64,000 nt of DNA from JAUIAS01 sp030425395 (lineage in GTDB: Bacteria > Pseudomonadota > Alphaproteobacteria > Rhodobacterales > Rhodobacteraceae): NCBI GenBank assembly GCA_043553855.1, contig CP121336.1:1550001-1614000 (forward strand). Direction: 5' to 3'. Positions 33,893 through 43,700 of this stretch are shown here, piece after piece. Below the pieces are notes generated by a model. The model saw only the letters and a list, made by a program, of their open reading frames with translations, ran no database searches and was not told the DNA's origin. Each line of letters opens with the position of its first letter. Position 1 is the first letter of the stretch. The position numbers and the translations under genes are program-made.

Positions 33893-36669
33893 CGATTATC
33901 GGCGGAATTGGTTTTACTGCGCCATGGCTTCTTGTGGGCTTGGCGGCCTTGCCGGTTTTGTGGCTGATCCTCCGGGCCGTCCCCCCTGCGCCGATCCGGC
34001 GACGATTTCCCGGTGTCGTCTTGTTGCTGGGGCTGAGCGACGATGAAACGGTTTCGGACCGAACGCCTTGGTGGTTATTGCTTTTGCGGATACTTGCCGT
34101 GGCGGCCATCATCCTCGGTTTGGCAGGCCCCGTGTTCAACCCAAAACGCGGAGAAGGCGGAACCGGGCCACTGCTGATCGCCCTTGATGCCAGTTGGGCC
34201 GGAGCAGGATCTTGGAAGGCCAAGATGGAATTGCTTGAGGAACACCTGACCGATGCCGGACGCGCGGGACGTCCCGTTGCTGTGATGTCCCTTACCGATC
34301 CCGAAGTGCCGGTGTTTCAATCCGCCGAAGTGATGCGCAGTCGTTTGCCGGGCCTGGCACCGCGCCCCTGGCAGGCAGGCCATGCCGAAATCGACCGTGT
34401 TGAGGCCGCTTTGTCCAATCTGGCGGCCACCGAAACCCGCTGGCTGAGCGATGGCTTGGACTATCCCGGCCGTAACCGGTTGATCTCATTGTTCGAAAGC
34501 CTTGGTCCATTGCAGGTCTATGAAACCGGGGCCAGTGTCACAGCCCTTGCCCCGGCAGAGTTCAAAGACGGCCTGATCGGGGTGAACGCAGCGCGATCCC
34601 GTGAGGGCGTGATCCAAGATACGACGGTTCTGGCCATCGGGCGCGATCCTGCCGGAGTGGAACGTGTCCTTTCATCGGTGACCCTGAGCTTTGACACCGA
34701 TGCCACGACTGCAAGTGCTGAATTGTCCCTGCCATCGGAACTGCGTGGCCGGATCACCCGTTTCGAAATTCAGGGCACACGATCAGCCGGCAGCGTAACG
34801 CTCAGTGATGATAGCCTAAAACGGCGTGAAGTGGCCCTGATAGCCGGTCGCGAAGACCGCGAAGGGTTGGAACTGCTGTCACCGTTGCATTACCTCGAAC
34901 AGGCGCTGGAACCGACAGCGGACCTGTTGCGCGGCGGATTGTTCGATATTCTGCCCGCCAACCCCGACGTAATCGTCCTTGCCGATGTCGCCATCCTCTC
35001 GCAGGCGGAAACGGAAGCCTTGCTCGACTGGGTCGATGCAGGCGGAATGCTGTTGCGCTTTGCCGGTCCACGTCTGGCGGCAAGCGACATCAGCCGCGAT
35101 ACAGAAGACCCCCTGATGCCCGTGCGTTTGCGTGCAGGCGGACGAAGCGTCGGCGGCGCAATGAGCTGGGGAGAACCCAAGGCACTGGCCCCTTTTGCGG
35201 AAGGGTCACCCTTTTTCGGATTGGCGGTGCCGCAGGATGTGACGGTGTCCGCACAGGTGATGGCACAACCCGATCCCACGTTGGCCGACCGGGTCGCAGC
35301 CACGCTCAGCGACGGCACTCCACTGGTCACTCGTAAGGCTATTGGGAGAGGACAAGTCGTCCTGTTTCACGTCACGGCCAACGCCGAATGGTCAACGCTG
35401 CCGCTATCCGGGTTGTTCGTGGAAATGCTTGAACGGCTGGCGGTTTCCTCTTCCGCAGCCCGCCCGGACGCCGGTGACCTTGAGGGAACAGTCTGGCAGC
35501 CGGTTCAGGTGCTCGACGGATTTGGTGCCCTCGTCGATGCGGGCAACCTACCCGGAGTGGACGGCCCTGCCCTTGTTTCCGACCCGGTGGGTGCCACGTT
35601 ACAACCGGGGGCATACATGGACGGAGACAGGCTTCTGGCACGCAACGTAATCGGACCTGACACGACGATCGCCCCAGCAGATTGGCCATCGCGCATCGCG
35701 GTTGAGGGGCTTGAAACGCGCAGCGAGTTGCCTCTTGCAGGCCTATTGCTTGGGCTGTCGTTGCTATTGCTGCTTGCGGACGTGGTCGCCTCGCTGGCTC
35801 TTTCGGGGCGGCTTCGGGCGGCGCAGGCGCGCGGCGTTGCGACCATCGCTCTGGTCGGTTGTCTGGGTTTTGCCATCCCGGCTGAAGCACAGACAGCGTC
35901 AATCGCGGGCGAAGAGAATGTCGCCGTTTCCGCCACATCCGAAGTGGTTCTCGCCCATGTCCTGACAGGGGACACGCAGTTGGATAGCACGGCGCGTGCC
36001 GGTTTGCGCGGCCTGTCCGATGTCCTGTTTTTTCGCACCTCGGTTGAGCCCAACGCACCAATCGGAGTTGATCTGGAGAGGGATGAACTGGCCTTCTTTC
36101 CCCTGCTTTATTGGCCAATCACGCCCAGCCAACCGACGCCATCAGCCGATGCATATGCCCGCCTGAACGCCTATCTCCGTTCCGGCGGCATGATCCTTTT
36201 CGACACCCGCGACGCCAATATTTCCGGCTTTGGCACCGCAAGCCCGAATGGCCGCAAGTTGCAGGAACTGGCCGCTGCCTTGGATATTCCGCCGCTTGAG
36301 CCGATCCCTGCTGATCACGTCGTGACGCGCACTTTCTACCTATTGCAGGATTTCCCCGGTCGCCATTCGGGCCGCGAAGTATGGGTTGAGGCCGCGCCGC
36401 CCGATGCCGAACAAATCGAAGGCATGCCGTTCCGCAACCTTAACGACGGGGTGACACCAGTGGTCATCGGCGGAAACGACTGGGCCGCGGCTTGGGCAAC
36501 AGATGCGCAAGGGCGTCCATCCTTTCCCGTCGGACGCGGATATGCCGGGGAACGGCAACGCGAAATTGCCTATCGGTTTGGCGTGAACCTGATCATGTAT
36601 GTGCTGACCGGGAATTACAAATCCGATCAGGTGCATGTTCCCGCGCTTCTCGACAGGTTGGGCCAATGA
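33889..36669 (+). CDS. BatA-like membrane protein fused to DUF4159 domain
   Basis: A 926-residue inner-membrane/periplasmic protein. It opens with a BatA-type N-terminus: two helices around FTAPWLLVGLAALPVLWLILRAVPPAPIRRRFPG and TPWWLLLLRILAVAAIILGLAGPVFNP. A large non-catalytic von Willebrand-like and class I amidotransferase-like region follows. Near residues 615-635 is another helix (LAGLLLGLSLLLLLADVVASLA). At about 650-670, VATIALVGCLGFAIPAEAQ looks like a signal peptide lying inside the protein. The rest (about 690-926) is a DUF4159 domain (DVLFFRTSVEP, GMILFDTRDAN). It overlaps its neighbours by 4 bp on both sides. Confidence 0.87.
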   Translation: MTIIGGIGFTAPWLLVGLAALPVLWLILRAVPPAPIRRRFPGVVLLLGLSDDETVSDRTPWWLLLLRILAVAAIILGLAGPVFNPKRGEGGTGPLLIALDASWAGAGSWKAKMELLEEHLTDAGRAGRPVAVMSLTDPEVPVFQSAEVMRSRLPGLAPRPWQAGHAEIDRVEAALSNLAATETRWLSDGLDYPGRNRLISLFESLGPLQVYETGASVTALAPAEFKDGLIGVNAARSREGVIQDTTVLAIGRDPAGVERVLSSVTLSFDTDATTASAELSLPSELRGRITRFEIQGTRSAGSVTLSDDSLKRREVALIAGREDREGLELLSPLHYLEQALEPTADLLRGGLFDILPANPDVIVLADVAILSQAETEALLDWVDAGGMLLRFAGPRLAASDISRDTEDPLMPVRLRAGGRSVGGAMSWGEPKALAPFAEGSPFFGLAVPQDVTVSAQVMAQPDPTLADRVAATLSDGTPLVTRKAIGRGQVVLFHVTANAEWSTLPLSGLFVEMLERLAVSSSAARPDAGDLEGTVWQPVQVLDGFGALVDAGNLPGVDGPALVSDPVGATLQPGAYMDGDRLLARNVIGPDTTIAPADWPSRIAVEGLETRSELPLAGLLLGLSLLLLLADVVASLALSGRLRAAQARGVATIALVGCLGFAIPAEAQTASIAGEENVAVSATSEVVLAHVLTGDTQLDSTARAGLRGLSDVLFFRTSVEPNAPIGVDLERDELAFFPLLYWPITPSQPTPSADAYARLNAYLRSGGMILFDTRDANISGFGTASPNGRKLQELAAALDIPPLEPIPADHVVTRTFYLLQDFPGRHSGREVWVEAAPPDAEQIEGMPFRNLNDGVTPVVIGGNDWAAAWATDAQGRPSFPVGRGYAGERQREIAYRFGVNLIMYVLTGNYKSDQVHVPALLDRLGQ

Positions 36670-38708
36670 CGGCGAATATTCTCTTTGATCCCCTGTTGCC
36701 GCTGCCATTTCTGATCGTGGCCGCAGTTCTGGCCATTTCTGCCATCGGACTTGCCGCGTGGCGGGGGCTGGCTGGCTGGCCTCTGCGGGCCTTGGCGGGG
36801 ACAGCGATCCTTGGCGCGCTGGCCGGTCCTGTTTATCAAGTCGAAGACCGCGCCACCCTGAGCGATATCGTGCTTTTGGTCGAAGATCGCAGCGCCAGCC
36901 AATCCCTGTCCGACCGCGGCGATCAGATGGCGCAGGCCGCAGATCAGATCGCCGCGGAAATCGCCCAGCGTCCAAACACAGAACTGCGGCGCGTGGTGGT
37001 TCCCGACGGAGAAGGCGACGCGGGCACGCAGATGATGCAGACGCTTGCCGATGCGCTGGCTCAGGAACCCTTGGCACGGGTGTCTGGCATCATCGCGCTC
37101 AGCGATGGACAGGTGCATGACATCGACCGTGCGCCCGGCTTGCCCGCGCCATTGCACCTGCTGCTGACCGGACGACAGGCAGACTGGGACCGCCGCCTGA
37201 TCGTGCGAAACGCCCCGGCCTTTGCCATTATAGACGAAGCCGTTACCCTGACCTTGAGGGTCGAAGACAGCGGGGCCGCGCCAGCGGGGCCGGGCACCGT
37301 TGATCTGTCTTTGTCGGTGGATGGTGGTGAGGCACAGACCGTCACGGTCCCGATTGGACGGGACATAGAAGTTCCCGTGACCCTACCACACGGCGGGCGC
37401 AACGTGTTGCAGTTTTCGGTGCCTGCATCGGACGGCGAACTGACTGATCGCAACAATACCGCCCTGATCCAGATGAACGGCGTCCGCGACCGGCTGCGCG
37501 TTCTGCTGGTCTCAGGCGAACCGCATCAGGGTGGGCGAACATGGCGAAACCTCCTGAAATCAGACAGCTCGGTCGATCTGGTGCATTTCACGATTCTCCG
37601 TCCCCCGGAAAAGCAGGACGGCGTGCCGGTATCCGAACTCAGCCTGATCGCCTTTCCCACGCGGGAACTGTTTCTTGAAAAGATCGACGATTTTGATCTG
37701 ATCATCTTTGACCGGTACAAGCGGCGCGGAATTCTGCCCGCCATTTATCTGGATAATGTGGCGCATTACGTGCGCGGTGGTGGGGCTGTTCTGGTTGCGG
37801 CGGGACCGGATTTTGCTTCGGCCGATAGCATCCATCGGTCACCCCTTGGCGCGGTGTTGCCGGCAGAACCCAGCGGGCGGGTGATGGAAGAAGGTTTTCG
37901 CCCCGCTGTAACGGATGTGGGGGAACGTCATCCTGTTAGCGCGGGTTTGCCCGATGCTGACAATTGGGGATCATGGCTGCGTCAGATCGACGTGACGCCT
38001 CAGTCTGGCGATGTGGTGATGACAGGACAGGACGACCGCCCACTTTTGGTGTTGGATCGCGTCGAAGAAGGCCGGGTGGCCTTGCTTGCCTCGGATCAGG
38101 CATGGCTCTGGGGTCGCGGCTACGAGGGCGGCGGCCCACAGCTTGAACTGCTGCGGCGGCTTGCGCACTGGATGATGAAAGAACCCGAACTTGAGGAAGA
38201 AACCCTTTGGGCCGAGGCAACAGGCCAAACCATGCGTATCATTCGCCGGTCATTGTCCGAAGACGTCGGATCGGTCACCGTGACAACGCCCGGCGGCGCG
38301 GTTCAGGACGTGCCATTGCAACAGGTCAGCCCCGGACGGTATGAAGCGCTTTTCGAAGGGCCGGAGATCGGGCTTTACCGTCTTGTTGAAGGCGAACAGG
38401 AAGCAGTGATCGGTCTTGGTCCAGCGGCCCCGCGAGAGTTTGAACAAACGATCGCCACCGGGGATGTGCTGAGCGCACTGATCGCTCCGATGCGGGGCGG
38501 CATCCTCAGATTGGAAGATGGCATTCCACGCTTGCGCGACATTCGACCCGGACGTCCGGCATCCGGGCGCGGCTGGATCGGGCTCACGCCGCGCGACGTC
38601 TATGAAACCCGCGACGTGACGCAGACGCCGCTGTTTCCTGCTTGGCTGATGCTGCTGTTGGCTTCCGGTTTGATCGTGGGTGGCTGGTTGCGCGAAGGGC
38701 GGCGATAA
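36666..38708 (+). CDS. membrane protein with class I glutamine amidotransferase-like domain
   Basis: A 680-residue membrane-anchored protein. Two N-terminal helices (LPFLIVAAVLAISAIGLAAW, PLRALAGTAILGALAGPVY) precede a von Willebrand A-like domain (DIVLLVEDRSASQSLSDRGDQ). Next come an Ig-like beta region (about 190-265) and a class I glutamine amidotransferase-like domain (RVLLVSGEPHQGGRTW, DFDLIIFDRYKRRGILP, GGGAVLVAAGPDF), without an obvious Cys nucleophile in the GGGAVL elbow. A single helix (PAWLMLLLASGLIVGGWL) ends the protein, so the middle is periplasmic. It is last in the moxR operon and reaches to 16 bp from the stop of pbpC on the other strand. Confidence 0.85.
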   Translation: MTANILFDPLLPLPFLIVAAVLAISAIGLAAWRGLAGWPLRALAGTAILGALAGPVYQVEDRATLSDIVLLVEDRSASQSLSDRGDQMAQAADQIAAEIAQRPNTELRRVVVPDGEGDAGTQMMQTLADALAQEPLARVSGIIALSDGQVHDIDRAPGLPAPLHLLLTGRQADWDRRLIVRNAPAFAIIDEAVTLTLRVEDSGAAPAGPGTVDLSLSVDGGEAQTVTVPIGRDIEVPVTLPHGGRNVLQFSVPASDGELTDRNNTALIQMNGVRDRLRVLLVSGEPHQGGRTWRNLLKSDSSVDLVHFTILRPPEKQDGVPVSELSLIAFPTRELFLEKIDDFDLIIFDRYKRRGILPAIYLDNVAHYVRGGGAVLVAAGPDFASADSIHRSPLGAVLPAEPSGRVMEEGFRPAVTDVGERHPVSAGLPDADNWGSWLRQIDVTPQSGDVVMTGQDDRPLLVLDRVEEGRVALLASDQAWLWGRGYEGGGPQLELLRRLAHWMMKEPELEEETLWAEATGQTMRIIRRSLSEDVGSVTVTTPGGAVQDVPLQQVSPGRYEALFEGPEIGLYRLVEGEQEAVIGLGPAAPREFEQTIATGDVLSALIAPMRGGILRLEDGIPRLRDIRPGRPASGRGWIGLTPRDVYETRDVTQTPLFPAWLMLLLASGLIVGGWLREGRR

Positions 38709-38724
38709 CAGGCCGCTACCCGGC

Positions 38725-40767
38725 TCAATCAATGCGCAGGCGCACCCGGTCCGACCGTCCGTTTGCATCAATCAGAACCACGGTGGAAAACCCGGACCCC
38801 GGAGATTGAACCATGATTTCGCGCTGAAACGTTCCCGTAAGAACCGGCGCGCCGTTCAGTAAAACCGAATAGGGAGGCTCGCCTCCGGCCAGTTTGACCA
38901 CAAAACCGTCGTCCACACCCGACAGTCGGGCGTTGTCGGGCGGAAACACCAGATCGGGACCGCCTGTGCGTTCGTCCCCCGCAGCCTTCCCGCCAAAGCG
39001 TTGCAACGGAATGGGCAGCGCCGATGTGGCCACCATAAGCGTTTCCGCAGGTGGCGGCGGCAATGGTGTCATTCCTTCGGGGAGGCGTGCGAATATGTCA
39101 AACAGCAGCGGTGCCGCGACCTCTATACCAAAGGCACCCGGCATCGGCGTGCCATCGGGGCGCCCGACCCAGACGGCAACAACCCGCGCGCCATCCCAGC
39201 CCACGGCCCAAAGATCGCGATGACCGTAAGAGGTGCCCGTCTTGAACGCGATCCGACCAAAGGGCATTCCGCGTGGCACCGGCGCTTCACGCAGGATATC
39301 GGCCACGTGCCAGGCGGCGGTCGGCCCCGCGATCCTGTCTGCCATGGACATCGCGTCAGGCCGATCCCGCAGCACTGGCGCGCGGCCACCATTTGCAAGC
39401 CCCGCATAAAGCTGAACCAGATCACGCAACGTGATCCCCACACCACCCAAGGCCATTGCCAAGCCCGGTGCCGCGCCGGGAAGGCGCGGTTGCGCTCCGC
39501 CAGAGCGCATCGTCGCCATGATCCGGGCCGGTCCCAGCGCATCAGCCAATTGAACCACCGGCGTGTTCAACGACAATTGCAACGCGCGCCGCACCGTGAC
39601 ATCCCCCCGAAACACACCATCGAAATTCTGCGGAGCGTAAGTGCCGAACCGAACGGGACCGTCATGGATGATGGTTTCAGGATGCGCGCGCCCCTGATCG
39701 AAAGCCATCACATACACCAGCGGCTTGAGTGTGGATCCCGGCGATCTCAATGCGCGGGTCATGTCAACGAACCCTTGTCGACCCTCTGCGGCTGAATACG
39801 CGGCCGCCCCAACGGACGCGAGGATTTCGCCGTTCGTCGGGTCAGCCACGATCGCGGCGATACTGATCCCGTCCGCAAACCCGACGGCACGGTTGCGCAA
39901 CAACGCTTCGACGCGCGTCTGAAGATCGGCGTCCACGGTCGTATCAATGCGCTGTTCGCCCGGGGCCTCACGTCTGAGTGCATCACCCAGATGCGCCGCA
40001 TTTAGCGGAAACGGATGCGTCACCCGAGGGACCTGAACCGCTTGGGCAGCTTGCGCCGAAACGCCATCAATCCTTCCGTTTTCCTGCATCAAGGAAATCA
40101 CCCGGTTCCGCGCGGCACGTGCGGCATCGGGGTGCCTGTCCGGACGACGGGTTTCCGGCGATTGCGGTAAAGCCACCAAAAGCGCAGCCTCGGCCAGAGA
40201 CAACCGTGCGGGTTCCTTGCCGAACCATGCCAGCGACGCGGACCGCACGCCTTCGATGGCGCCGCCAAACGGCGCATGCGTCAAATAAAGATCAAGGATC
40301 TGATCCTTGTCCAACCGGCGCTCAAGCGCCAAGGCAACCCGAGCCTGCCGGAGTTTTCCGGACCAGTTCCCGGTTCCGCTGTCTTCTAGCAGCCGCGCAA
40401 CTTGCATGGTAAGCGTGGACGCCCCGGACACGATGCCTCCGGATGTCACCGCTTGCCATGCTGCACGCAGGGCGGCCCGTCCATCCACACCCGCATGACG
40501 ATAGAACCTGCGATCTTCATATGCGATCAGCATTTCGAGATAACCGCGATCAACATCACCTAGTGTCGTGGCCAACCGCCAGCGACCATTTTCAACCGGA
40601 AAAGCCCGGAGTAGCTGGCCGGAGCGGTCAAGCAATTCAACCGACGTTTCAGCGAGAACGCCGGGCAGCTCGGTCCGGTCAACCCAGCGATCGAACCCGT
40701 CACGTCCAGCCCCGATGACCGCCAAAGTCAGGCCCAAACAAATGATGCGCCGGCCCCAGTCGGTCAT
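38725..40767 (-). CDS. pbpC: penicillin-binding protein 1C
   Basis: A 680-residue bifunctional class A penicillin-binding protein. One N-terminal membrane helix is followed by a GT51 glycosyltransferase (Glu84 in IAYEDRRFYRHAGVD; LTMQVARLL). The transpeptidase has Ser345 (SPGSTLKP), Ser399 (SLNTP) and Lys509-Thr-Gly (FKTGTSYGHRD), all intact. The C-terminus is the BiPBP_C domain (PDNARLSGVDDGFVVKLAGG) typical of PBP1C. The start ATG overlaps the stop of the alpha-2-macroglobulin gene by 4 bp, the classic yfhM-pbpC pair in which the macroglobulin protects the periplasm when the wall is breached. Confidence 0.95.
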   Translation of the reverse strand: MTDWGRRIICLGLTLAVIGAGRDGFDRWVDRTELPGVLAETSVELLDRSGQLLRAFPVENGRWRLATTLGDVDRGYLEMLIAYEDRRFYRHAGVDGRAALRAAWQAVTSGGIVSGASTLTMQVARLLEDSGTGNWSGKLRQARVALALERRLDKDQILDLYLTHAPFGGAIEGVRSASLAWFGKEPARLSLAEAALLVALPQSPETRRPDRHPDAARAARNRVISLMQENGRIDGVSAQAAQAVQVPRVTHPFPLNAAHLGDALRREAPGEQRIDTTVDADLQTRVEALLRNRAVGFADGISIAAIVADPTNGEILASVGAAAYSAAEGRQGFVDMTRALRSPGSTLKPLVYVMAFDQGRAHPETIIHDGPVRFGTYAPQNFDGVFRGDVTVRRALQLSLNTPVVQLADALGPARIMATMRSGGAQPRLPGAAPGLAMALGGVGITLRDLVQLYAGLANGGRAPVLRDRPDAMSMADRIAGPTAAWHVADILREAPVPRGMPFGRIAFKTGTSYGHRDLWAVGWDGARVVAVWVGRPDGTPMPGAFGIEVAAPLLFDIFARLPEGMTPLPPPPAETLMVATSALPIPLQRFGGKAAGDERTGGPDLVFPPDNARLSGVDDGFVVKLAGGEPPYSVLLNGAPVLTGTFQREIMVQSPGSGFSTVVLIDANGRSDRVRLRID

Positions 40768-43700
40768 TCGGCGACGATCCGGACCTGTCCCGTCCCGGTC
40801 CAACCACGGTCCTCCGGGCGGTACATATCTTCGACCACGGCGGCAGGGTGGTGAAAGGTGCCGGGGCTGATGGCGCGCACCTGATACGCCACCCTTGCCA
40901 CCCGATCTCCTCGCAGGTTCACTGCCGCCAGAAACCGATCTGCGCGGAATTCAGCATTTTCGACATAGCTGAGTTCAAGCCAATTGAGACCGCTCAGATC
41001 ACCCGATCGCAGGATATTCGGGTTGTCGATCTCAAAACCAGCCGGCAGCGGATCGTCGATCATCAGCCGCGCCCCATTATCGCGCACGGCACGCACCTCA
41101 AGGACAACGACCATCCGCGCGCCTTGCCTCACCTGATCAATCTCAACCGGAGCACCGTCCATGTCGAAATAGGCCCGGTCGATGGCATAGGCGGTTCCGC
41201 CTGCATCCTGAGCCACCTCAGGCACTCCAAAGGTGGTCAGGGTGACATCCGTGCCGTTCTCAGACACCGCCCGAATGGCCAACGGATCATCGTTGCCCGA
41301 CAGCACCCGCACAAACGGCCCCGCCTGCAAGGCACCGTCCACTTCAAGTTGGGTTTGCGGCGATTTCATCAGAGCGTGAGATGCCAGCAGCGTCCAGACG
41401 GCTTCCTGCGTGGACCGTCGCGTTCGGCCCACTGCCACAAGATCCCGGACCAAAATATCGGTATCCACTGCTGTGCTGTTTGCTTCGGCGACAAGGGTCA
41501 GCACACCGGCGCGATCCCGCATCATAGTGCCATAATCGCTACGCCATCCTCGCCTTTCGGTAGTGGCTCCAAGCGATTCTGCGGCATGGCCAAACAAACG
41601 ATCAGCCCGCAGTTGATCGCCATAACTGGCGAGCGCCGCACCGATCTGTGCCTTGGCCAAAGGCGTCGCAAATGCGTCGGCCTTTTCATCGCCATAGTAC
41701 CGCAAGTCCGACATCGAGGCAGCCCCTTCACGAGCCAGCACATAGAGCGCATAGGCAAGAGCCTCGCCGCCCCGGTCAAAGTCGGACGCATAGTTCACGC
41801 GGTTGGACAAATTGTCGATGGCCATGTCGAATGCACGATCTGGAACATGATGTCCTTCGGCACGGGCGCGTGACAGAAAATCGGTCACATAGGCATCAAG
41901 CCAGAAGTCGCCCGACTGAGGTCGCCAGAGCCCAAAACTGCCGTTGGCAGCTTGCCGGGACAGAACTTGGGTAATTGCGGTTGCGATCCTCTGGTCAGTT
42001 TCGGCACGCGCACCAAGCCCTGCGCTTTCGGCGATCCGGGAAAGATAGAGCAACGGCATCGCCACCGATGTCACTTGCTCGGTGCAGCCATAGGGATAGC
42101 GATCCAATTGCGACAGCAGACCCGGTGTATCCAGACGCGCAAGTGGCCCGGCTGACACCAGAGCATGGCCGCTATCCTTGCGGAACCCGTCAAAGATTGC
42201 ATCGCCCAAGCGAAGGGTTTCGCCTGCGCCCAGACGGAACCGGCGGGTTATCGACACCTCGGCATCATTGGACCGAACTCCAATACGCAGATCGTTTCGG
42301 ATCACGCTTTGATCCGGCAACGTCGCATAGACCGTCACCATGTGATCGCCCAGTGACAGCGCTTCGATATCCACGGCCAGCGCCGCGCGACCGTTTTCGC
42401 GCAGAACCACCTCCAAAGTATCGCGCCCAAGCGCGATGCCATCGCTGGCAAAGGCCAATGATACCGCTCCTGCGGGTCCGTCAGCATGGGTCAGCTCAAG
42501 CAGCAAACGCGACCGGTCGCCCGGTGCAAGAAACCGTGGCAGGCTGGATGTCATCACCACAGGGTCGCGCGCAATGACATCGCGGCTTGCCTGACCGACA
42601 CCAGTGTCAGACCAGACGACGGCCATCAATCGCACGGTTCCGTTGAACGCCCCCACCGGGATTTCCAGCTGCACCTTGCCATCGGGGCCAACTGCAACCG
42701 GCCCCCGAAAGACCGCCATCAAATCTTCGGTCGGGGGTGGGGCATCAAATGCCGAACCGGCGTTTGCGTCGCCCCCTGACCGGACCCGACCCATGTTGCC
42801 CGCCTTGGCGTCAATCAGGCGGTCGTAAAGATCGCGCAGTTCCACACCCAACCGACGCTGGCCAAAATAATGGCCCTGCGGATCGGGCGGGGTAAATCCG
42901 GTGAGATTGAGAATCCCCACATCCACAGCGGCCAGTGTCACATGCGCCGTCTGACCTTCCGCCAAACCGTCCACGCTCAGATCAGCCGTTAGAGTGCCGC
43001 GCGGGCGGATTTGGTCCGGGGCATTGATAGTCACCGAAAGCGCCCGGTCACCGGGATCGACGGCTGCATGAGCAAGGCCCAATTGGCGCACGGATCCGCG
43101 TGCCTTGGCATCCGTTACCGGGTGCAACAACGATACACTCACATACGCACCAGTGCCCCAATCGGTGGTTACATCAATTGGGACAACGCTTTCGCCTCGC
43201 GGCAATTCCACTGTTTTACGCGAAATAACGCGGTCCGACAGCACGCTGACAAAAGCTGTTCCTGCCTGCTGCGCGACAATCCTAAGCGATGCCGTATCCC
43301 CCGGCGCATAGCGCGGCTTGTCCAACGCCACCTCCAGCGTATCGGGCGTATCGCTGCCTGCGGGTGCATACCAGCCCGCAGAGAAGAGAACCGAAGCCTC
43401 GGTATATCGGCCATCGGTCCGTTCCGCGACCAGTTCATATTCGCCCCATTCAACCGGAGTCGCGATCCGGACCGGCGTTCCCGCGGTCGTCAGTTCCCCT
43501 GTCGCAATACGTTCGCGGCGTGTAACGGGTTCCCACTTCCAATCGCCATATACCTCGTACCATTGATATCTGGTGTGCAAACGATTGAGGCTCCAGGTCA
43601 CATCCATGCCCACCGGATCAAGATCAGGGTTTAGGCCCAGAATGTCGAACTCTGCCTCTCCACCTTCGGGCAGTGCACCATCAAACAAGGGGCGAATGCC

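Noticed and set aside
40848..41873. 341-codon open frame antisense to the alpha-2-macroglobulin gene
   Set aside because: Same reasoning: antisense to a gene with a verified thioester motif.
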